64,000 nt of DNA from positions 1 through 64,000 of the forward strand of contig JALFSI010000050.1 of NCBI GenBank assembly GCA_022779365.1. Direction: 5' to 3'. Shown here piece by piece: positions 34,952 through 44,356 of this stretch. Position 1 is the stretch's first letter. The number at the start of each line of letters is the position of its first letter. The position numbers and the translations under genes are program-made. The notes under the pieces were generated by a model, which saw only the letters and a list, made by a program, of their open reading frames with translations, had not been told where the DNA came from and did not search any database. This stretch comes from CAG-170 sp022779365 (GTDB lineage: Bacteria; Bacillota; Clostridia; Oscillospirales; Oscillospiraceae).

Positions 34952-35581
34952 ATGAAAATTTATTCTGTTTATACGGATGAATTTAAGCCCTACGGGAAGA
35001 TCCTGCAAAACTATGATACGTAGCCTCTCATTTCCGCAATGCGGACAATTCCCATGCCGGAGAGTGGAACGGCCTATGAGCCGTCCATCTCTGCATTGGA
35101 GGAAAGCGGCATCTTTGATGCGATGCAGAATCGAGCCTACGGCGGAATGCCCATCCAGATCGGCATGTGCTGGGGCTATAACACGAGGCTGAACTGTCTC
35201 GAGTATCACCGCGACAGCGAGGTCAACGTTGGAGAAACCGACTTCGTGCTGCTGCTTGCCAAGCAGGATGAGATCAAGGACGGCAAGCTGGATACCGCAA
35301 AGGTCAAGGCCTTCTGCGTCCCGGCAGGCACGGCCGTCGAGGTCTACGGCACGACGCTTCACTACGCGCCGTGCCAGATTTCAAGTGAGGGCTTCCGCGT
35401 GGCGGTCGTCCTGCCGAATGGCACGAACACGGAAAAGCCCGCATTCGAGCCGCAGAGCGAAGAAGATACATGGATGATCGCCCGCAACAAGTGGCTGCTG
35501 GCGCATCCGGAATCCAGTGAAGCAAAGTCCGGCGCACACATTGGCCTGACCGGTAAAAACATCGATATTTCTGAAGATTGA
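34952..35581 (+). pseudogene. DUF4867 sugar-related protein, interrupted by in-frame TAG
   Basis: From ATG 34952 (AAGGAGG upstream) the frame reads MKIYSVYTDEFKPYGKILQN, reaches TAG at 35021-35023 (codon 24), and then continues in the same frame for 186 codons to 35581. Both sides belong to one DUF4867 protein of about 209 residues, a cupin-like family often encoded beside sugar isomerases and kinases. Conserved-looking parts after the stop are GGMPIQIGMCWGYN, LEYHRDSEVNVG, FCVPAGTAVEVYGTTLHYAP and GLTGKNI. Restart at ATG 35039 would give a protein lacking about 29 residues. A single change (TAG from GAG, for example) would restore the frame, so this is a fresh null mutation, a sequencing error or a suppressed amber codon. 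The block contains GGCC four times. Confidence 0.75.
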
Positions 35582-35597
35582 TCAGGAGGTACAGATC

Positions 35598-37069
<1,472 letters not shown>

Positions 37070-37073
<4 letters not shown>

Positions 37074-37522
37074 TGGCAAACAACGATACGAACGCGCGCG
37101 GCACATTTACCGGCATGACGATGGACACGAGCCGCTCGGATCTTGTGCAGGCGGTGCTGGAGGGCGTGGCGTTTGCCATCCGCGATTCGTTTGAGGTGGC
37201 AAAGTCGCTCGGCATTGAAATTCCGCGCTCGAATATCTGCGGCGGCGGCGCGAAGAGCCCACTGTGGCGCAAAATTTTCGCCAACGTCCTCGGCATTCCG
37301 CTCGACATGGTCAAGACCGAGCAGGGACCGGGCTACGGCGCGGCGATGCTCGCTATGGTCGGCTGCGGCAAATTCGCCTCCGTGCAGGCGGCGGCGGACG
37401 CGCTCGTGGAGGTCGCGTCCACGACCGAGCCGGACGCGGCGCTCACGGCAAAGTACGAGGCGCGCTATCAGAGCTTCCAAAAACTCTACCCGGCGCTGAA
37501 GAGCGTTTTTGCCGAACTGTGA
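37070..37522 (+). pseudogene. Xylulokinase C-terminal fragment, second copy
   Basis: The frame (150 codons, ATG 37070 overlapping the isomerase TGA) encodes only the end of a xylulokinase: NDTNARGTFTGMTMDTSRSD through GGGAKSPLWRKI and GYGAAMLAMVG to the C-terminus. It aligns with codons about 345-485 of the upstream xylB with five to seven residue changes (SLGIEIP versus SLGIAIP, end SVFAEL versus DFFAATV). The N-terminal sugar-binding lobe and P-loop are missing, so it cannot be a kinase by itself. It is open and could be translated by coupling to the isomerase gene. Most third-position changes are silent, so it was under selection for a time or came from a close homologue. Confidence 0.8.
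37080..37503 (+). repeat. xylB 3' segment, copy 2 of the direct repeat
   Basis: Partner of 34498-34920. Homology begins abruptly at AACGATACGAACGCG, a few bases after the isomerase stop, and ends at CCGGCGCTGAAG near the kinase C-terminus. Like xylB, it has no GGCC, unlike the block between the copies. Confidence 0.85.
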
Positions 37523-37525
37523 ATA

Positions 37526-37561
37526 AAAAACTGGCTGATACAAACGTATCAGCCAGTTTTT
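37526..37561. terminator. Perfect bidirectional terminator
   Basis: A 16-bp perfect stem AAAAACTGGCTGATAC / GTATCAGCCAGTTTTT with an AAAC loop ends both the sugar locus (plus strand) and the TSCPD gene (minus strand). Confidence 0.92.
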
Positions 37562-37577
37562 ATGGAATTTACTGATC

Positions 37578-37826
37578 TTATTCCGCCAGCGCACGGTCGA
37601 GCGCTTTGGCGAGCTGGTCGGGGCAGGACGTCTCTTTCATGCCGCAGCGGATGCCGCGCAGCTTGTCTGCCAGCTCTTTGGCGGGCATTCCCACTGCCAG
37701 ACGGCTGATCCCCTGCAAATTGCCGTTGCAGCCGCCGGTGTAGGTCACGTTCTGGACGATGCCGTCCTCAATGTCAAAGTCGATGCGCGTGGAGCACGTC
37801 CCGTGCGTGCGGTATTCATAGTGCAT
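37578..37826 (-). CDS. TSCPD domain protein (TIGR03905 type)
   Basis: An 82-residue protein matching the short TSCPD family of Clostridia. It has spaced cysteines in THGTCSTRIDF, TYTGGCNGNLQGIS, RGIRCGMKETSCPDQL; the SCPDQL motif names the family. The domain also occurs at the C-terminus of vitamin-B12-dependent ribonucleotide reductases and probably binds metal. Alone its function is unknown. It follows the YbaK-like gene by 11 bp on the minus strand, so both are transcribed from the shared palindromic promoter at 38339-38390. Confidence 0.85.
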   Translation of the reverse strand: MHYEYRTHGTCSTRIDFDIEDGIVQNVTYTGGCNGNLQGISRLAVGMPAKELADKLRGIRCGMKETSCPDQLAKALDRALAE

Positions 37827-37837
37827 AGTGTTTCTCC

Positions 37838-38308
37838 TTATTGTGTAAGCGCGCAGAGCGTCATCTGCGCATAGTCCGCCAGCGCCTGCGGCGCAAGCAA
37901 AAGCTGACAGCCCCGGCAGCCGGCGCTGATGCCGATCTCGCCGAAGGCAGCGGCGCTTTCATCCAAAAACGTGGGGAATTTCTTTTTCATGCCTACGGGG
38001 CTGCATCCGCCGCGGATATAGCCCGTGACGGGCAGAAGCTGCTTGACCGGGATGAGCTCGATCTTTTTTTCCTGCGCCGCCTGCGCGGCTTTTTTGAGGT
38101 CCAGCTCGCGGCAGACGGGGATACAGAACACGCAGTAGCCGTGCTTTTCGCCGTGCGCCACGAGCGTTTTGAAGATCTGCTCGGGCGGCATTCCAATACC
38201 CTCGGCGGCGTGCATCCCGTTCAGGTCGTTTTCATCAAAGTCGTATTCCGCCGCGCGGAATGGGATCTTTGCCTGCGTGAGCAGCCGCATGGCGTTTGTT
38301 TTTGTCAT
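37838..38308 (-). CDS. ybaK: YbaK-type Cys-tRNA(Pro)/Cys-tRNA(Cys) deacylase
   Basis: A 156-residue trans-editing protein (INS superfamily) that hydrolyses Cys-tRNA(Pro) and limits mistranslation. Typical segments are TKTNAMRLLTQAKIPF, IFKTLVAHG with the catalytic-type Lys, VTGYIRGGCSPVGMKK and ISAGCRGCQLLL. ATG 38308 is preferred over GTG 38317 because AGAGGAAG would overlap the GTG. It shares a divergent promoter with a second YbaK-fold gene (38421-38903); such a head-to-head pair from one family is unusual. Confidence 0.9.
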   Translation of the reverse strand: MTKTNAMRLLTQAKIPFRAAEYDFDENDLNGMHAAEGIGMPPEQIFKTLVAHGEKHGYCVFCIPVCRELDLKKAAQAAQEKKIELIPVKQLLPVTGYIRGGCSPVGMKKKFPTFLDESAAAFGEIGISAGCRGCQLLLAPQALADYAQMTLCALTQ

Positions 38309-38338
38309 AAGTTTCACTTCCTCTTGGACTACCCGTAC

Positions 38339-38390
38339 ATTATAGCAGATGCGCGCGCAACTTGCAAGCGGCGCGTGTATCTGCTATAAT
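38339..38390. promoter_or_regulatory. Palindromic divergent promoter with one shared -35 box
   Basis: The self-complementary hexamer TTGCAA (38362-38367) is the -35 for both directions. Exactly 17 bases to the right lies TATAAT (38385-38390, plus strand); exactly 17 bases to the left lies ATTATA (38339-38344), which is TATAAT on the minus strand. Flanks are also symmetrical (GCAGAT/ATCTGC next to each -10). RNA polymerase can occupy only one orientation at a time, so the two YbaK-family units should exclude each other. Confidence 0.85.
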
Positions 38391-38420
38391 ACGGGCGAAT
38401 TTGACACGGGAGGTCACAGT

Positions 38421-38903
38421 ATGTCGATCGAAAAGGTCCGCGCGTATTTTAAGACGCTCGGCATTGAGAATAGAATTTTGGAGTTTGACGTTTCCAGCGC
38501 CACGGTGGAGCTGGCGGCGCAGGCAGTGGGCGTGGAGGGCGCGCGCATTGCGAAAACGCTGTCGTTTTTGCTGGGCGATGCGTGCATCCTGATCGTCGCG
38601 GCGGGCGACGCGAAGGTCGATAACAAGCGCTACAAGGCGCAGTTCGGCGCAAAGGCGAAGATGCTGCCGCATGACGACGTGCCGCAGTACATCGGGCACG
38701 CCGTGGGCGGCGTGTGCCCGTTTGCAGTCAAAGAGGGCGTGAAGATCTATCTGGATGAATCGCTGAGGCGCTTTGAGACTGTTTTCCCCGCTGCGGGCAG
38801 CAGCAACAGCGCCATCGAGCTGACCATCCCGGAGCTGGAGCGCTATTCGGGCTTTGCACAGTGGGTGGACGTATGCAAGGGCTGGAGACCTGACGAAGAA
38901 TAA
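38421..38903 (+). CDS. YbaK/ProX-family aminoacyl-tRNA deacylase
   Basis: A 160-residue protein of the YbaK/EbsC/ProXp fold. Visible family parts are RIAKTLSFLLGD with the conserved Lys near residue 45, GDAKVDNKRYKAQFGAKAKML, VGGVCPFAVKEGVKIYLDESL and AGSSNSAIELTIPEL. It is the shorter EbsC/YwhH-like type and probably clears a mischarged tRNA, but its specificity cannot be inferred. GGGAGG precedes ATG 38421. It is divergent from ybaK across the palindromic promoter and ends at its own terminator, so it is monocistronic. Confidence 0.85.
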   Translation: MSIEKVRAYFKTLGIENRILEFDVSSATVELAAQAVGVEGARIAKTLSFLLGDACILIVAAGDAKVDNKRYKAQFGAKAKMLPHDDVPQYIGHAVGGVCPFAVKEGVKIYLDESLRRFETVFPAAGSSNSAIELTIPELERYSGFAQWVDVCKGWRPDEE

Positions 38904-38909
38904 AAGCGA

Positions 38910-38937
38910 AAACATCCGCTCCGGCGGATGTTTTTTT
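38910..38937 (+). terminator. Terminator of the second YbaK-family gene
   Basis: AACATCCGC (38911-38919) pairs with GCGGATGTT (38924-38932) over TCCG; a run of seven T residues follows. Confidence 0.85.
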
Positions 38938-38980
38938 CTCTTCTGCAAATACTAACGGAAAATGTCTTGCAGGAGGGTTT

Positions 38981-39694
38981 ATGATGGCGGAAGAAAAGGA
39001 TCAGGAGCAGACGCAGCCCACGCAGCAGCAGCGTATTCTCGACCTCGGCGCGGCGACGACGAAGTCCAGCCGCGGCACGGTGTATACGCTGACCATCGTG
39101 GGGCAGATCGAGGGACACCAGCTTTTACCCGACACAGTGAAAACGACGAAATATGAGCACGTCATCCCGCTGCTCGCGGCGGTGGAGGAGAGCGAGGACA
39201 TCGACGGACTGCTGCTCCTGCTCAATACCGTGGGCGGCGACGTGGAGGCGGGGCTTGCCATCGCGGAGCTGATCGCGGGGATGAAAAAGCCGACGGTCTC
39301 GCTCGTGCTCGGCGGCGGGCACTCCATCGGCATTCCGCTGGCGGTATCGTGCAAACGCTGCCTCATCGCGCCGACGGCGAGTATGACCGTGCACCCCGTG
39401 CGCATGACGGGACTGGTCGTGGGCGCGCCGCAGACGTACCAGTATTTTCACCGTATTCAGGAGCAGATCGTGGATTTTGTAACGAAAAACTCTAAGATCT
39501 CGCGGGAAAAGTTCCTGGAATTTATGATGGCGACCGATGAGATCGCCACGGACGTGGGCACGGTCGTCTACGGGCGGGAGGCGGTCGCTTCGGGGCTGAT
39601 GGATCAGCTAGGCAGCCTGTCCGACGCGTTTTCGTGTCTGCACCGGCAGATCGCGCAGCAGCGCAGGCGGCAGACAAAATCGACAGAGAAGTGA
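38981..39694 (+). CDS. ClpP-like serine protease, TepA/YmfB type
   Basis: A 237-residue ClpP-superfamily protein. The oxyanion strand LNTVGGDVEAGLAI and the catalytic serine S115 in GGGHSIGIP are present, with His in MTVHPVRMTG and a plausible acidic residue later (DEIATDVGTV). It differs from true ClpP (about 195 residues) by N- and C-terminal extensions and matches the TepA (translocation-enhancing) family, which in Bacillus lies next to spoIIIE, as here with ftsK/spoIIIE 0.9 kb downstream. The native substrate is unknown. AGGAGGG precedes the double ATG at 38981/38984. Confidence 0.85.
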   Translation: MMAEEKDQEQTQPTQQQRILDLGAATTKSSRGTVYTLTIVGQIEGHQLLPDTVKTTKYEHVIPLLAAVEESEDIDGLLLLLNTVGGDVEAGLAIAELIAGMKKPTVSLVLGGGHSIGIPLAVSCKRCLIAPTASMTVHPVRMTGLVVGAPQTYQYFHRIQEQIVDFVTKNSKISREKFLEFMMATDEIATDVGTVVYGREAVASGLMDQLGSLSDAFSCLHRQIAQQRRRQTKSTEK

Positions 39695-39782
39695 ATGGGG
39701 ATGGAAATATTCTTCGATCTGTGCTAATATAATGCTGTATGCCGCGCTGAGCGCGGCAGCTGCCGGATCGGAGGGAGCGCAT

Positions 39783-40613
39783 ATGACATATTGGAGCGCC
39801 GCATTGTTGGGACTGGTACAGGGGCTGGCGGAATTTTTCCCGATCTCCAGCTCGGGACATCTGGCGATTTTGCAGAATTTTCTGCGCATCGGCATCCCGG
39901 AGGATCAGCTTTTCTTTGACGTGCTGCTGCATCTGGGTACGCTCACGGCGGTGATCCTGGCATTCTGGCAGGATGTGCGCGACGTTTTCTGCGAGGTGCT
40001 CTATACGCTGCACCTTAAGCACCGCCCGCGCGGCAAAAAGCATGACGGGCTGCAAAAGCGGATGCTGGCGTTTCTCATCATCGCCACGCTGCCGCTCGGC
40101 GTGATGGTGTTTCTGAAAAAATATGTCGAGCCGCTGTACAGCAACACGTTCTTCATCGGCTTTGCGCTGCTCGTGACCGGCGGGCTGCTGTTCTGGGCGG
40201 ATCGCGCGGGGCATGGCAATAAGGACCTCAAAAGCGCCACAGGTCTGGATGCGCTCATTGTGGGCGTGGCGCAGGCGATCGCCGTTGTGCCGGGGCTGTC
40301 GCGCTCCGGGACGACGATCACGGCGGGGCTGCTGTGCGGCTTTGACCGCAGCTTCGCGGTCCGCTTTTCGTTTTTGCTGTCTATCCCGGCGGTGCTGGGG
40401 GCAAATATTCTGTCGTTCGTTGACGCTGTCACGGCGGGGATCGACTGGTCGTATTTGCCGATGTATCTGGTGGGTGTTGCGGCGGCGTTCGTGTCGGGGT
40501 ATCTCGCTATTTATCTGCTGCGGATGCTGATGCAGCGCAGCCGGTTCGGCGGATTTGCATATTACTGCTGGGGCGCGGGGCTGGTGACGCTGATCCTGTC
40601 GCTCGTTGCATGA
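39783..40613 (+). CDS. uppP: Undecaprenyl-diphosphatase UppP (BacA)
   Basis: A 276-residue polytopic membrane protein that dephosphorylates undecaprenyl pyrophosphate, recycling the carrier lipid for peptidoglycan. The two signature motifs are intact: LAEFFPISSSGHL (residues ~15-27) and PGLSRSGTTI (~170-179). Eight hydrophobic helices are visible. GGAGGGA lies six bases before ATG 39783; an upstream open extension to 39732 has no family similarity. A GC-rich hairpin (GCCGCGCTGAGCGCGGC) and a TATAAT-like sequence occur just upstream. ftsK begins 11 bp after its stop. Confidence 0.95.
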   Translation: MTYWSAALLGLVQGLAEFFPISSSGHLAILQNFLRIGIPEDQLFFDVLLHLGTLTAVILAFWQDVRDVFCEVLYTLHLKHRPRGKKHDGLQKRMLAFLIIATLPLGVMVFLKKYVEPLYSNTFFIGFALLVTGGLLFWADRAGHGNKDLKSATGLDALIVGVAQAIAVVPGLSRSGTTITAGLLCGFDRSFAVRFSFLLSIPAVLGANILSFVDAVTAGIDWSYLPMYLVGVAAAFVSGYLAIYLLRMLMQRSRFGGFAYYCWGAGLVTLILSLVA

Positions 40614-40624
40614 GGTGAAATAAC

Positions 40625-43279
40625 ATGGCTTCCAGAAAACAGACGAAAAAATCGGCTGCCGCGCGCAATACAGCAAAGCAGCCGCAGCGCGGCGGCAGGC
40701 GCGCGGCAAAGGCAAAGCGCCCCATCCGGCGTGAGGTCGGCGCGGTCGTGTGCCTGCTGCTGGGGCTTTGCGCGGCACTGGCGTGCTTCGGCATCGACGC
40801 ACCGGGTCTGAACGTGCTGTCGGTCCTGTTTCGGGGGCTGATCGGCGTGGGGCTGTACATACTGCCATTTTCGCTTTTGATGGGCTTTATCATCCTGCTG
40901 CTGCACGACGGACGCCCTGTGGTGCTGCGCGTGACGTGCGCGATGCTGCTGAGCGTGACCATCGGCGCGCTGGTGCACGTTTTTACGGGCGGCGTGACCG
41001 CCGGGTCAGACGGGCTGATCCCGGCGCTGTGGCAGGCGGGCATTGATGATGTGTCCGGCGGCGTGCTCGGCGGGCTGCTTGCCGAGGGGCTGATGGTGCT
41101 CATCGGCAATATCGGTGCGGCGATCGTGCTGCTGGCGGTGCTGTTGCTGGAGCTCATCACCACGCTCAATATGACGATCTCCGGCATTATCACCGCCATC
41201 CGTGACCGCCCGCGCCCGGAATACGACGAGCCGAAGCACGAGCATCCCGATCCCGCGCAGGCGATCGTCAACCACGTTGCGCAGAAGCAGATCGAGCGCA
41301 CGGAGCGCCGCGCGGCACGGTCGGAGTTTGATCTGCCGATCGACGATCCTCCGCTGGCAAACGGGCAGGGGAGCGGGCAGGAGGCGAACCCTGTGCCGCA
41401 GCCCGCGCCCCGGCGCAAAAAGGGCGAGCGCCCGGTCTCGCCGGACGAATTTTTGACGCAGCAGCGCCGCCCGCAGCAGCCGCCGCAGGGGGAGCAGGAG
41501 ACTGAATCGGAACACAAGCAGCGCTTTGACGCGCTGCTGGATGAATTTGACCCGGCACTGCGCGGCAGGACCGGCGCGCAGCAGATGCCGCCGCTCGTGC
41601 TCGATCACGCGCCCGTGGAAGCGCCCGCTGCTCCTATTGTGGAGAAGCCAGCACCTGCGCCGGTCGAGCCTGCGCCCGCCGCGCCGGAATTTACCGAGGA
41701 AAAGATCAAAAAGAGCGACGTTTTGCAGGAGGCGGCAAGGATCGACCAGCAGGTGAGTGCGCAGGAGGAAAAGCCCGCCTACCGTTACCCGCCGATCGAC
41801 CTGCTCGCGTGCGGCTCTGGAAAAGCCGTGGACGGCACAGAGGAAATGCGCCAAAATTCCGCGCGCCTGAGCGATACGCTGGTGAGCTTCGGCATTGAGG
41901 CGAATATCATCAATGTCACGCGCGGCCCGTCCATCACGCGCTATGAGCTGGAGCTGAGCCGCGGGACGAAGCTGTCCAAGGTCACGAATCTGGCAGATGA
42001 CATTGCCCTCGCGCTCGGCGCGTCGGGCGTGCGTATCGCCGCCATTCCCGATAAAATATCCGTGGTCGGCATCGAAGTGCCGAACCGCGCTGTGTCTACC
42101 GTGTTTGCGCGCGACGTCATCGACTCGCCGGAGTTCAAGCGCAGCAAGTCGTGCATCTCGTTCGCGGTCGGCAAGGACATCGGCGGCAACCAGATCATCG
42201 GCGATATTGCAAAGCTGCCGCATATGCTCATCGCCGGCACGACCGGCTCTGGTAAGTCGGTGTGCATGAACAGCCTCATCGTGTCGCTGCTCTATAAATC
42301 GCGCCCGGATGAGGTCAAGCTCATCATGGTCGATCCCAAAATGGTCGAGCTGCGGGTGTACGATAAAATTCCACACCTGCTCATCCCGGTCGTGACCGAC
42401 CCGAAGAAGGCGGCGGGTGCGCTGCAATGGTCTGTGACCGAAATGATGCGCCGCTACCGTACGCTGGCGGACGCGGGCGTGCGCGATCTGGAGTCGTTCA
42501 ACAAGGTCGCGCGCAGCACGGGTGAGTATGAGCCGATGCCGCGCATCGTTGTGGTCATCGACGAGCTGGCGGACCTGATGCTCGTCGCTGCGAAGGAAGT
42601 GGAAGAGTCCATCTGCCGTGTGGCGCAGATGGGTCGTGCAGCAGGCGTGCATCTGGTCATTGCAACGCAGCGTCCGTCGGCGGATGTCATCACGGGACTC
42701 ATGAAGGCGAACATCCCGTCGCGTATCGCGTTCGCAGTGGCGTCGGCGATGGAGTCGCGCATTATTCTCGACACCGCCGGTGCGGAAAAGCTCGTCGGCA
42801 AGGGCGATATGCTCTACGCCCCGCTCGGACAGGGCAAGCCGCGCCGTGTGCAGGGCTGCTTCATCACCGAGGACGAGGTGCAGCGCGTGGTCGATTTCGT
42901 CAAGCAGGACAGCGCGCCCGAATACTCCCGCGAGATCGAGCAGGAGATCGAGCGCCGCGCCGAGCAGGGCGGAAAGGGCGCTGCCGCGCCGTCCGGCACG
43001 CAGGAGGCGGACGAGCAGAACGGCGATGAGCTGACCCCGGCGGCGGTGGAGGTGCTGCTGGAGACGGGGCAGGCGTCTGTTTCCATGCTCCAGCGGCGGC
43101 TGAAGCTCGGCTATGCGCGCGCCGCGCGCATCATGGACGAGCTGGAGGAAAAGGGAATCGTCGGTCCGTTTGAGGGCTCGAAGCCGCGCCAGATCCTGGT
43201 CACCCGCGAGCAGTGGGAGAGCATGAAGGGCGGCGCGCCGGAGGACTTCAACCAGGCGGTTGAGGAGGAAATTCCCTGA
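40625..43279 (+). CDS. ftsK: DNA translocase FtsK/SpoIIIE
   Basis: An 884-residue motor that pumps chromosomal DNA through the closing septum. After a basic cytoplasmic start come four membrane helices (about residues 38-185). A Pro/Gln/Ala-rich linker (190-370) follows, then the RecA-like motor with Walker A GTTGSGKSV (near 538-546), MVDPKMVELRVY, Walker B VVVIDELADLM and the ATQRPSADVITG segment. A C-terminal gamma winged-helix domain (about 805-870, VEVLLETGQASVSMLQRRLK) reads oriented DNA motifs. In a spore former it may also serve as SpoIIIE for forespore filling. Confidence 0.96.
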   Translation: MASRKQTKKSAAARNTAKQPQRGGRRAAKAKRPIRREVGAVVCLLLGLCAALACFGIDAPGLNVLSVLFRGLIGVGLYILPFSLLMGFIILLLHDGRPVVLRVTCAMLLSVTIGALVHVFTGGVTAGSDGLIPALWQAGIDDVSGGVLGGLLAEGLMVLIGNIGAAIVLLAVLLLELITTLNMTISGIITAIRDRPRPEYDEPKHEHPDPAQAIVNHVAQKQIERTERRAARSEFDLPIDDPPLANGQGSGQEANPVPQPAPRRKKGERPVSPDEFLTQQRRPQQPPQGEQETESEHKQRFDALLDEFDPALRGRTGAQQMPPLVLDHAPVEAPAAPIVEKPAPAPVEPAPAAPEFTEEKIKKSDVLQEAARIDQQVSAQEEKPAYRYPPIDLLACGSGKAVDGTEEMRQNSARLSDTLVSFGIEANIINVTRGPSITRYELELSRGTKLSKVTNLADDIALALGASGVRIAAIPDKISVVGIEVPNRAVSTVFARDVIDSPEFKRSKSCISFAVGKDIGGNQIIGDIAKLPHMLIAGTTGSGKSVCMNSLIVSLLYKSRPDEVKLIMVDPKMVELRVYDKIPHLLIPVVTDPKKAAGALQWSVTEMMRRYRTLADAGVRDLESFNKVARSTGEYEPMPRIVVVIDELADLMLVAAKEVEESICRVAQMGRAAGVHLVIATQRPSADVITGLMKANIPSRIAFAVASAMESRIILDTAGAEKLVGKGDMLYAPLGQGKPRRVQGCFITEDEVQRVVDFVKQDSAPEYSREIEQEIERRAEQGGKGAAAPSGTQEADEQNGDELTPAAVEVLLETGQASVSMLQRRLKLGYARAARIMDELEEKGIVGPFEGSKPRQILVTREQWESMKGGAPEDFNQAVEEEIP

Positions 43280-43315
43280 TAAACAGGTCAATACCGCACA
43301 GCGGCTTTGATAATG

Positions 43316-43338
43316 GGGCAGCGGCGCTGCCGCTGCCC
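43316..43338 (+). other. GC hairpin between ftsK and the ECF gene
   Basis: GGGCAGCGGC (43316-43325) pairs perfectly with GCCGCTGCCC (43329-43338) over a GCT loop. It is followed by ACAAAAA, not T residues, so it is not a standard terminator on the plus strand; on the minus strand no gene needs one. It may be part of a leader for the ECF transporter gene. Confidence 0.4.
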
Positions 43339-43393
43339 ACAAAAATGCATTGCATCCGAACGTAGGTGTCGGAGCGAGAGCGGAGGAAATTTT

Positions 43394-43996
43394 ATGAATC
43401 GCAATGAAAACCACAAAAAAGTCGTAACACTCACATCTCTGGCGCTGCTGACGGCGATCGTCGTTGTTTTGCAGCTCGTGGGCAGCAGCTTTCGGATCGG
43501 ACCGATCCCGTTTTCGCTGGTGCTCGTGCCGATCGTCATCGGCGCGATCCTGTTTGGACCATGGGCGGGCGCATTTCTGGGCGCGGTCTTTGGCGTGATG
43601 GCGCTGTCCGGCGGCATCAGCGGAACAGATACGTTTACGGCGACGCTCTGGTCTTTCAGCCCCTTCTGGACGGCGCTGACCTGCCTTTTAAAGGGTTCGG
43701 CGTGCGGGCTGGTCGCGGGGTTCGTGTACCGCGCGTTCTCCAAAAAGCAGACGCTCGCGTGCATCCTGGCGGCGATCATCTGCCCGATCGTGAACACGGG
43801 CGTATTCGCGCTCGTAATGCTCACGGCGCTGCGCACGCCGCTCATGCAAATGGCGGCGGTCTACGGCTGGACGGGGAGCGTCGTGACGGTACTCTTTGTC
43901 ACGGTCATCGGCATCAACTTCTTTGTGGAGCTCGGCATCAACGCCGTGCTCAGCGCCGCTATTGCGCGCATCATCAAAGCGGTACAGAAACACTGA
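43394..43996 (+). CDS. ECF transporter S component, vitamin type
   Basis: A 200-residue integral membrane protein with about six hydrophobic helices. It shows ECF S-subunit features: the N-terminal helix with small Ala/Leu residues (VTLTSLALLTAIVVVLQ), the FRIGPIPFSLVLVPIVIGA loop, FGPWAGAFLGAVFGV and VCPIVNTGVFA-like ICPIVNTG. Such proteins capture a vitamin or cofactor precursor and dock to a shared EcfA-EcfA'-EcfT module, which is not encoded in this window. The substrate cannot be read from sequence. CGGAGGAAA precedes ATG 43394. A terminator follows. Confidence 0.85.
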   Translation: MNRNENHKKVVTLTSLALLTAIVVVLQLVGSSFRIGPIPFSLVLVPIVIGAILFGPWAGAFLGAVFGVMALSGGISGTDTFTATLWSFSPFWTALTCLLKGSACGLVAGFVYRAFSKKQTLACILAAIICPIVNTGVFALVMLTALRTPLMQMAAVYGWTGSVVTVLFVTVIGINFFVELGINAVLSAAIARIIKAVQKH

Positions 43997-44003
43997 ATTT
44001 TTA

Positions 44004-44044
44004 CGCCGCGTGGGGAAAATTTCTCCGCGCGGCGCGCTTTTTTG
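44004..44044 (+). terminator. Terminator after the ECF gene
   Basis: Outer stem CGCCGCG (44004-44010) / CGCGGCG (44028-44034) with inner GGGGA/TCTCC, followed by CGCTTTTTTT. Confidence 0.8.
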
Positions 44045-44062
44045 CTGCGCACGGGCAAATTG

Positions 44063-44105
44063 CACAATCCCGATCTGCTTTTACGATCAAAAATGTGGGA
44101 TTGTG
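44063..44105. repeat. Inverted repeat in the leader region of the sorE-like operon
   Basis: CACAATCCC (44063-44071) and GGGATTGTG (44097-44105) are perfect inverted repeats; an inner GATC...GATC pair lies between them. It is about 130 bases upstream of the operon promoter, in a 310-bp non-coding gap. It may be a regulator site or an old terminator; no second copy was noticed. Confidence 0.5.
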
Positions 44106-44235
44106 TTGTTTTTGACGGCGGCAGGACGCGCCGCAGGCGCTGAAAAGCCTTGCAAACGCTGCTGCGGCGGCGATTCCGGCGCAGACAAAACCACAGGAAA
44201 CGCGTTGGAAATCCAAATTAAAACGGGAAAATGCG

Positions 44236-44264
44236 TTGACATCATACCCCGAATGCGGTACAAT
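44236..44264 (+). promoter_or_regulatory. Sigma-A promoter of the sorE-like/E2/E1 operon
   Basis: TTGACA (44236-44241), 17-base spacer, TACAAT (44259-44264). The leader to ATG 44357 is about 85 nt and includes AATCCAATACAATTCAACAT, an AT-rich stretch unlike the surroundings. Confidence 0.75.
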
Positions 44265-44356
44265 ACGGATGAATCCAATACAATTCAACATAAACCCATG
44301 TTTTGACCAGTCAATTCATCCGCGCTGCGGATATTTCAGAAAGGAAGAAATCGCAC

